Source: an uncultured bacterium
Lineage (GTDB): Bacteria > Bacillota > Clostridia > Oscillospirales > Acutalibacteraceae
Direction of reading: 5' to 3'
Assembly: GCA_905215105.1 (NCBI GenBank)
Contig: CAJMOI010000006.1
Span: 1 to 36,680, forward strand
DNA: 36,680 nt
Shown: positions 31,986 to 36,680 of the stretch, piece by piece
Position numbering within the stretch: the first letter of the stretch is position 1
Layout of the letters: the number at the start of each line of letters is the position of its first letter
Translations under genes and position numbers: made by a program
The notes under the pieces: model-generated
What the model saw: only the letters and a program-made list of their open reading frames with translations
What the model was told of the DNA's origin: nothing
The model's database searches: none

Positions 31986-33410
31986 GTGAAGGTTCTGTTT
32001 TGTTCCAGTGAAGCACTTCCCTTCGCTGCTTCCGGCGGTTTGGGTGATGTAGCGGGTTCCCTGCCCCAGGCCCTGCGTGCACGGCTGATCGGCTGCCGTA
32101 TTGTGATGCCTCTCTATGAGGATGTTCCTCAGGAATTGAGAGAAAATATGCGTTTTGTCACCAGCCTCTCTGTCCCGGTAGCCTGGCGCCGTCAGTACTG
32201 CGGTGTGTTCGAGGCAAAGGTTGGCGGCGTGATTTATTATCTGATCGACAACCAGTATTACTTCAAGCGTCCGGGTCTGTATGGCCACTATGATGATGCA
32301 GAGCGTTTTGCATTCCTGTCCCGTGCGGCGCTGGAAATGCTGCCTTATCTGGATTTCAAACCGGATCTGATTCATGCCAACGACTGGCAGACCGCTCTGG
32401 TTCCGATTTACTATCGTCTGTTCTATGCCAACAACGACTGGTATCGTGGCATTAAGACCCTGATTACCATTCACAATATCCAGTATCAGGGCAAGTACGG
32501 CATGGAGCTGCTCAACGATGTGCTGGGTATTCCCGCTTCCGAAGCACACCTGCTGGAATATGACAACTGCGTCAACATCATGAAGGGTGCCATTGAGTGC
32601 GCTGACTGGGTTTCCACCGTCAGCCCCACCTATGCACAGGAGATTCTGAATCCCTGGTATTCCCATCGTCTGGATGGTATCCTCAACGAGCGTTCCTGGA
32701 AACTGTCCGGTATCCTCAATGGTATCGATGTGATCAACTATAACCCCGAAACCGACAAGAATGTTTATGCCAACTACAGCGTAGACAATATGGCCGGTAA
32801 GGCTGTGAACAAGCAGAAGCTGCAGGAGCGGCTGAGCCTGGCACAGGACCCGGATGTTCCCATGATCGGCATGGTTACCCGTCTGGTTTCCCACAAGGGT
32901 CTGGATTTGGTGAAGGAAATTGCCGATAAACTGATGTGCGAAACCAATGTGCAGTTTGTAGTGCTGGGTTCCGGTGACTGGGAGTATGAGACGTTCTTCC
33001 GTGAGATGCAGAACAAGTATCCCGGACGTTTCTGCGCCTGCATCGGCTTTATTCCCGAGCTGTCCAGAAAGATTTATGCCGGTGCGGATATCTTCCTGAT
33101 GCCCAGTAAGAGCGAGCCCTGCGGCCTGTCCCAGATGATCGCTCTGCGTTATGGTACCATTCCGGTAGTTCGTGCTACCGGCGGCCTGAAGGACTCCATT
33201 CAGGACAGCGGCGACGGAATGGGCAACGGCTTTACCTTCCAGAGCTATGACAGCGGCGATATGTACTATGCCATTCAGCGTGCGCTGGAAGGCTATGCCA
33301 ACAAGGACGGCTGGAAGATTCTGGTGGACCGCGCAATGCGCTGCGACAACAGCTGGGGCCGTTCTGCCAATGAGTATATTGCTCTGTATCGTCAGATTCT
33401 CAAAGGCTGA
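31986..33410 (+). CDS. glgA: Glycogen synthase GlgA (ADP-glucose type, GT5)
   Basis: I chose GTG 31986: it has AAAGGTG eight bases upstream and gives VKVLFCSSEALPF, the normal GlgA N-terminus. An ATG six codons earlier (31968) has no ribosome site. The 474-residue product has the two-lobed GT-B fold, with SGGLGDVAGSLP near the N-terminus, the HANDWQTALVPIYYR acceptor-lobe motif, and the C-terminal nucleotide-lobe motif KSEPCGLSQMIALRYGTIPVVR containing the retaining-GT glutamate region. The classical Lys of KTGGL is replaced (AASGGL). It extends alpha-1,4-glucan from the ADP-glucose made by GlgC/GlgD. Confidence 0.95.
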   Translation: MKVLFCSSEALPFAASGGLGDVAGSLPQALRARLIGCRIVMPLYEDVPQELRENMRFVTSLSVPVAWRRQYCGVFEAKVGGVIYYLIDNQYYFKRPGLYGHYDDAERFAFLSRAALEMLPYLDFKPDLIHANDWQTALVPIYYRLFYANNDWYRGIKTLITIHNIQYQGKYGMELLNDVLGIPASEAHLLEYDNCVNIMKGAIECADWVSTVSPTYAQEILNPWYSHRLDGILNERSWKLSGILNGIDVINYNPETDKNVYANYSVDNMAGKAVNKQKLQERLSLAQDPDVPMIGMVTRLVSHKGLDLVKEIADKLMCETNVQFVVLGSGDWEYETFFREMQNKYPGRFCACIGFIPELSRKIYAGADIFLMPSKSEPCGLSQMIALRYGTIPVVRATGGLKDSIQDSGDGMGNGFTFQSYDSGDMYYAIQRALEGYANKDGWKILVDRAMRCDNSWGRSANEYIALYRQILKG

Positions 33411-33450
33411 GTAATGAGTATTCCGTAAGGTGAATCCCCCTTTCACCTGA

Positions 33451-33490
33451 AAAAAGCGCCTGAGGCGGATATTCCGCTTCAGGCGCTTTT
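33451..33490. terminator. Bidirectional terminator between glgA and the EndoQ-like gene
   Basis: AAAAGCGCCTGA-GGCGG pairs with CCGC-TTCAGGCGCTTTT. A run of A on the left and T on the right serve the two convergent genes. Confidence 0.9.
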
Positions 33491-33494
33491 GTTT

Positions 33495-34712
33495 TTAAAA
33501 GAGTTCAATTTTCCCATACACTCCGTCATAACCGGCGGATTTGGATACGTTTTTGCAGCGCATTTTCTCAATTCCCGTGGCAATCCGTTCCCCGGCATAT
33601 TGAGAAATGGTTTCTATCGGTGTTTCCCGAAGAATCTGAAATTCCGGGCCCAGAGACTCCAGTATTTTCAAATAAAAACTCTGTGTGCGTTTGGCAGCAG
33701 TGGAGTATCCGGTAGCAGCAGCGATGATTTCCGGAAGAGGAAGAAGGCTTTCAAAGGGTTTGGCACTTTCAGGACAATATCCGGCCGGCCGATCTGCCAG
33801 CGCTTCCACTCGATGGAGCACACCTACGGTCAGCTTTTTTCCACAGACAGGGCACACCCCGCCGCAGTCTCTCGTTTGAGAGGGTTCCATACAAACGTGA
33901 CAGTTTCGGTGGCCGTCCAGATGATACTTGCCTTCCTCCGGGAAAAATTCCAACGTTCCGCCAAATCCCTGGCCTGTTTGAATGGCGTTGACAAAAGCAG
34001 AATAGGAAAGCTCTGTGTCCAGAAGATTGGCTTCCCTTCCCAGTTTCTGGGGAGAGTGGGCATCCGAGTTGGAAACCAGTGTCAGATTGTCCAGCTGAGA
34101 GATGTGCCAGTTCATAGGCGGGTCGGAGGAAAGACCGGTTTCCACCGCGTGAATGCAGAGAGCCAGATCGCCATAGCATTCTTCCAGACTGTCAAACCCT
34201 GAAAAAGCGCCGAACAGGGAAAAGTGGGGTGTCCAGATATGAGCGGGAATATAAACAGCATCAGGACAGGTGTCCAGCAAAAGAGCCAGCAGATCCCGGC
34301 TGTCCAGCCCCAGAATGGGGCGGCCGTCAGAATGAAGGTTGCCAATCGCTTCCAGACGGAGAGAAAAGCGTTGAGCCGCTTCCAGATTGGGCAGCAGGAT
34401 CAGGTGGTGGACTTTTCGCGTTTGTCCAGCCCGTTTGTAAATGGTGCTGATTTCTCCCGTGATGACAAAGCGGGTTTTGGAACCGCTGACAGGCCCGGGA
34501 AGGGTGTATTCTTCCCGGAGGGTATACAGTCCTTCTTCGGCTGGAATCAGCATATCGGCCATTTCCTGGCGCCATTGGGGATGGGTAAAATCTCCGGTTC
34601 CAACAAGCTGAATTCCCTTGTTTCGAGCCCACAAATCCAGGTGTGGAAGATCACAGTCCCGGCTGGTAGCCATGGAAAACCGGGAGTGAATGTGCAAATC
34701 GGCGATATACAT
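33495..34712 (-). CDS. Endonuclease Q family protein (PHP domain + Zn finger)
   Basis: 405 residues from ATG 34712 with AAAGGAC six bases upstream. The N-terminal PHP metal domain shows D5-L-H7-I-H9, GTGDFTHP (38-45), TGE87, H102/H103 and S216-D-A-H219, the expected metal ligands. A four-cysteine zinc site (C271, C274, C287, C290) leads into KKLTVGVLHRVEALADRP and a helical C-terminus (PFESLLPLPEIIAAATG). This layout is that of EndoQ, which nicks DNA 5' of deaminated bases such as uracil or hypoxanthine; best studied in Thermococcus/Pyrococcus, with some bacterial members. The role here would be repair of deaminated DNA, by family inference. It lies behind a terminator-like hairpin after the small membrane-protein gene. 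Confidence 0.85.
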   Translation of the reverse strand: MYIADLHIHSRFSMATSRDCDLPHLDLWARNKGIQLVGTGDFTHPQWRQEMADMLIPAEEGLYTLREEYTLPGPVSGSKTRFVITGEISTIYKRAGQTRKVHHLILLPNLEAAQRFSLRLEAIGNLHSDGRPILGLDSRDLLALLLDTCPDAVYIPAHIWTPHFSLFGAFSGFDSLEECYGDLALCIHAVETGLSSDPPMNWHISQLDNLTLVSNSDAHSPQKLGREANLLDTELSYSAFVNAIQTGQGFGGTLEFFPEEGKYHLDGHRNCHVCMEPSQTRDCGGVCPVCGKKLTVGVLHRVEALADRPAGYCPESAKPFESLLPLPEIIAAATGYSTAAKRTQSFYLKILESLGPEFQILRETPIETISQYAGERIATGIEKMRCKNVSKSAGYDGVYGKIELF

Positions 34713-34728
34713 AAAAAGTCCTTTCGTA

Positions 34729-34769
34729 AACAAAACAGGGGAGACGGCGCAGAATTGCACTGTCTCCCC
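34729..34769 (-). terminator. Terminator between small membrane gene and EndoQ gene
   Basis: On the - strand, GGGGAGAC and GTCTCCCC arms with a 16-base loop are followed by TGTTTTGTTT. Only 16 bases separate the tail from the EndoQ start, and I see no promoter between, so EndoQ may depend on read-through. Confidence 0.7.
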
Positions 34770-34807
34770 AAAAGCTGTGAAATCGAATTGAAGACAACCT
34801 GTTCGGA

Positions 34808-34963
34808 TTACTGAATGGAGCAATCCAGATAGTGTTCCAGCTCCTCTTCGTCCTTTTTCTTCTTGTCCAAGAACATGAGGACTGCCGTAACAACTGCTGC
34901 AACTGCGGCTGCGATGGAAACAATACCGATAATCAAACCTACTTTACTGCTGCACTTTTTCAT
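34808..34963 (-). CDS. Small single-pass membrane protein, 51 residues
   Basis: ATG 34963 is preceded by TTGGAGG with good spacing, and a near-consensus promoter lies about 75 bases upstream, so this short gene is credible. The protein has a short basic start (MKKCSSK), one long hydrophobic helix (about 8-32, rich in Ile, Ala and Val), then a charged tail DKKKKDEEELEHYLDC. It would sit in the membrane with its tail in the cytoplasm. Small proteins of this design are common in Oscillospiraceae-type genomes, but I know no function. Confidence 0.72.
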   Translation of the reverse strand: MKKCSSKVGLIIGIVSIAAAVAAVVTAVLMFLDKKKKDEEELEHYLDCSIQ

Positions 34964-35039
34964 GCCGGGCACCTCCAAAAAATCAGAATATACGATACCG
35001 AAAGAACGGTGATGACGCCATATCGGTTGGTACATGTTT

Positions 35040-35068
35040 ATGATACCCAAAATCTGCAAAAAAGTCAA
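35040..35068 (-). promoter_or_regulatory. Promoter of the small membrane-protein gene
   Basis: On the - strand, TTGACT (35063-35068), 17 bases, TATCAT (35040-35045). Confidence 0.75.
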
Positions 35069-35094
35069 ATAAAATCCTGATAAATTTGGGCAAA

Positions 35095-35121
35095 ATAAAA
35101 AGCAGAGTGAAACACTCTGCT
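35095..35121 (-). terminator. Intrinsic terminator of rpsT
   Basis: AGCAGAGTG (35101-35109) and CACTCTGCT (35113-35121) form a 9-bp stem; on the - strand it is followed by TTTTATTTT. Confidence 0.88.
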
Positions 35122-35195
35122 TCTTCATGCATTTCCGACTGGAACAGCCGGTTATTGAGAGATATGAACCATCGGCCGAAACAGCCTCAGATGCA

Positions 35196-35456
35196 TCAGG
35201 CGCTGGCGTTCAGCTTGCGAGCCAGAGCGGACTTCTTTCTGGCAGCAGTATTCTTGTGCAGAATACCCTTGGCGGCAGCCTGGTCGATCTTCTTGATGGC
35301 AACGCGCACAGCCTCAGCTTTATCAGCAGCGTTGGTCTCGATAGCGACGTTGGCTTTCTTCATATCCGTCTTCAGTGCAGAATTGATAGCCTTATTCCGC
35401 ATGGTCTTGGTGGCGATCACTTTCACGCGCTTCTTGGCAGACTTAATATTCGGCAT
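35196..35456 (-). CDS. rpsT: 30S ribosomal protein S20
   Basis: 86 residues, the normal S20 length. ATG 35456 has a near-perfect AAGGAGGTG site eight bases upstream; the open frame above it covers the promoter and is not translated. The N-terminus MPNIKSAKKRVKV and the Lys/Arg/Ala-rich three-helix sequence, with NKAINSALKTDMKKA and HKNTAARKKSALARKLN, are diagnostic. S20 binds 16S rRNA helix 44 and the 5' domain early in 30S assembly. It is divergent from gpr, a common clostridial arrangement. Confidence 0.98.
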   Translation of the reverse strand: MPNIKSAKKRVKVIATKTMRNKAINSALKTDMKKANVAIETNAADKAEAVRVAIKKIDQAAAKGILHKNTAARKKSALARKLNASA

Positions 35457-35493
35457 GGTCACACCTCCTTCTACACTTTTTCGCGTACAAGTA

Positions 35494-35522
35494 ATGATAG
35501 CATGAAAGCAGAAAAATTGCAA
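35494..35522 (-). promoter_or_regulatory. rpsT promoter
   Basis: On the - strand, TTGCAA (35517-35522), 17 bases, TATCAT (35494-35499); start expected near 35487, about 30 bases before the ATG. Confidence 0.78.
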
Positions 35523-35590
35523 GTTTTTTTTGAAAATTCACCGGAATTCCCGTTACAGAAATCCGGGCTCAGAAAGGAAGAAATTTGGCT

Positions 35591-36451
35591 ATGATGTATC
35601 GAAGCGACCTGGCACTGGAAGCAGTGGATTCTTTTGGCAGCAAAATCGAGGGCCTTTTGGTCAGAGAAGAAAAAGAAGGTCCCATTACCATGACGGTAGT
35701 GGAAGTCCTTTCACAGGAAGCGTCGCAGCAGATAGGGAAACCCCTTGGAAAATACTGTACCCTGCAATTGCCGCCTTTTTCCGACGACACAGACCGAAAC
35801 GGACAGGGGGCGCAAGCGGCTGCTCATATTCTGCGAGAAATGCTTCCAAAAAGAGGGGAAATTCTGGTAATGGGACTGGGGAACCGCAGCTTGACAGCTG
35901 ATGCGCTGGGACCCAAAGCAGCAGACCGCATTCTGGCCACCCGCCATATTGAGAAGGAGTTGCGCCGGATTGCGGGATTGGAACGGGTTCGGCCGGTTTC
36001 GGTGTGCTCTCCGGGGGTTTTGGGAATGACCGGTCTGGAGACTCGGGAAATTTTACTAGCGCTGGTGCGGCAGGTTCAGCCGGCAGCAGTCATTGCCATT
36101 GATGCGCTGGCGGCAGCGGACCTGAATCGGATGGGCTGTACTGTGCAGATTACGGACAGTGGAATTGCGCCGGGCTCCGGTGTAGGGAATCATCGTCCTC
36201 AACTCAACCGGGACACGATTGGCGTTCCGGTAATCGGCGTGGGAGTTCCCACCGTGATGGATGGAATGGTGCTTGCTTCTCAGTTGTTTTCCGGAAACAA
36301 AAGCGGGGAGAGCAAAGAGGTTTCCGTTACTGTAACTGTTCGGGAAATCGATCTGCTCATTGCCCGTGCTGCTTCTCTGTTGGCAATGGCAGTGAATCAG
36401 GCGCTGAATCCGGAAATTGAAGAACACTGGTTCCGAGAGCTGACGGAATAA
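35591..36451 (+). CDS. gpr: Germination protease GPR
   Basis: An A25-family protease that degrades small acid-soluble spore proteins during germination. Start choice is open: ATG 35591 gives 286 residues, while a TTG at 35585 has the better spacing to AAAGGAAG. Diagnostic stretches are SDLALEA at the N-terminus, VMGLGNRSLTADALGP, CSPGVLGMTGLET, VIAIDALAA and DSGIAPGSGVGNHR, the last two holding the conserved acidic residues. In Bacillus the zymogen is cut just before (T/S)DLA; here only three to five residues precede that point, so the propeptide is nearly absent. It marks the organism as a spore former. No spoIIP or lepA follows, unlike in many relatives; tRNA sequences come next. Confidence 0.94.
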   Translation: MMYRSDLALEAVDSFGSKIEGLLVREEKEGPITMTVVEVLSQEASQQIGKPLGKYCTLQLPPFSDDTDRNGQGAQAAAHILREMLPKRGEILVMGLGNRSLTADALGPKAADRILATRHIEKELRRIAGLERVRPVSVCSPGVLGMTGLETREILLALVRQVQPAAVIAIDALAAADLNRMGCTVQITDSGIAPGSGVGNHRPQLNRDTIGVPVIGVGVPTVMDGMVLASQLFSGNKSGESKEVSVTVTVREIDLLIARAASLLAMAVNQALNPEIEEHWFRELTE

Positions 36452-36469
36452 GTTTTTTGGCCGCAGGAG

Positions 36470-36498
36470 TTGACAAGGGGAAGGGGGTGGTATAAAAT
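36470..36498 (+). promoter_or_regulatory. Promoter of the tRNA-Arg locus
   Basis: TTGACA (36470-36475), 17 bases, TAAAAT (36493-36498); start near 36505, about 30 bases before the tRNA remnant. Confidence 0.78.
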
Positions 36499-36534
36499 AA
36501 ACTGTACTCTTATGGGAATATACAGTCTTTTATA

Positions 36535-36573
36535 TGCCTCGTAGTTAAATGGATATAACAAACTCCTCCTAAG
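36535..36573 (+). pseudogene. 5' half of a tRNA-Arg(CCT) gene, cut at the anticodon loop
   Basis: The sequence follows the E. coli argW pattern: acceptor TGCCTCG, TA, D-arm GTTA...TAAC with the AATGGAT loop, anticodon 5' stem AACTC and loop CTCCTAA (36566-36572, anticodon CCT). The 3' stem should read GAGTT but reads GGTTG, and no T-arm (GGTTCGA-type) follows. The gene therefore breaks at the end of the anticodon loop. Confidence 0.75.
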
Positions 36574-36634
36574 GTTGTGCTCAACCAATCAACTCGAAGC
36601 CAAAAGTGATCGTTACCAATTCAATTTCATATAA

Positions 36635-36680
36635 GTCTCTGTAGCTCAGCAGGATAGAGCGTTCGCCTCCTAAGCGAAAG
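36635..36680 (+). tRNA. tRNA-Arg(CCT), cut by the window end
   Basis: Acceptor GTCTCTG (36635-36641), TA, D-stem GCTC/GAGC, anticodon stem TTCGC/GCGAA and loop CTCCTAA with anticodon CCT (36669-36671). All 46 visible bases fit a normal tRNA; the variable loop, T-arm and 3' acceptor strand lie beyond the window. It is a different tRNA sequence from the remnant upstream, sharing the anticodon loop CTCCTAAG. Confidence 0.92.

Noticed and set aside
36536..36600. Treating the first tRNA-like sequence as a complete functional tRNA ending near AAGCCA
   Set aside because: The anticodon 3' stem does not pair, there is no T-arm, and the total length would be about 67 bases.
36535..36634. A group I intron in the tRNA-Arg(CCU) anticodon loop instead of an integrated element
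   Set aside because: Such introns are known in this loop, but only 61 bases separate the break from a second tRNA start, and I see no intron core sequences. It remains a lesser alternative until the sequence to the right is seen.
1..36680. CRISPR arrays, insertion sequences and rRNA genes
   Set aside because: I found no regularly spaced direct repeats, no transposase-like protein and no rRNA-like segments in the window.

Overview
The window reads as a chromosomal segment of an endospore-forming Clostridia bacterium, most likely a gut Oscillospiraceae/Ruminococcaceae-type species. The evidence is a germination protease gene (gpr) next to rpsT, T-box and L-box RNA regulators, strong Gram-positive Shine-Dalgarno sites, sortase-type cell-wall anchors, and a GlgC/GlgD two-subunit glycogen system. 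Genes lie on both strands in short operons, most ending in clear intrinsic terminators.

Left part (1-9.6 kb): the 3' end of a DUF362/ferredoxin protein converges on a leftward gene that joins an EF-G-like GTPase domain to the C-terminus of release factor 3. Next comes a leftward operon of rlmB, a 1190-residue protein whose C-terminal half is a P-type ATPase fold without its catalytic motifs, and a YczE-like membrane gene broken by an in-frame TAA. A lysine riboswitch with its own terminator precedes an NhaC-family transporter, very probably a lysine importer (LysW). A tryptophan T-box (specifier UGG) controls trpS at 10 kb.

Middle part (11-24 kb): a secreted protein built of about 110-residue repeats with no recognised catalytic domain; a YesN-like response regulator broken by a TAA; and two very large, divergently transcribed, wall-anchored enzymes. 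One is GH30 (endo-beta-1,6-galactanase type) and the other GH43 subfamily 24 (exo-beta-1,3-galactanase type). Together they suggest cell-surface digestion of type II arabinogalactan (plant arabinogalactan proteins). A palindrome of the form GAAACCGGTTTC, resembling cre/LacI-family operators, sits at the start of all three transcription units (regulator, GH30, GH43), so they look like one small regulon.

Right part (24-36.7 kb): an XRE repressor gene beside a NatAB-type ABC exporter operon whose promoter carries two AACG-N7-CGTT sites; the glycogen cluster glgB-glgC-glgD-glgA; an EndoQ-family DNA-repair nuclease; a 51-residue membrane protein; rpsT; and gpr. After gpr, the 5' half of a tRNA-Arg(CCU) gene stops at the anticodon loop. 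About 60 bases later a different tRNA-Arg(CCU) begins and runs off the window. This looks like the left edge of an element integrated in the anticodon loop that brings a replacement tRNA.
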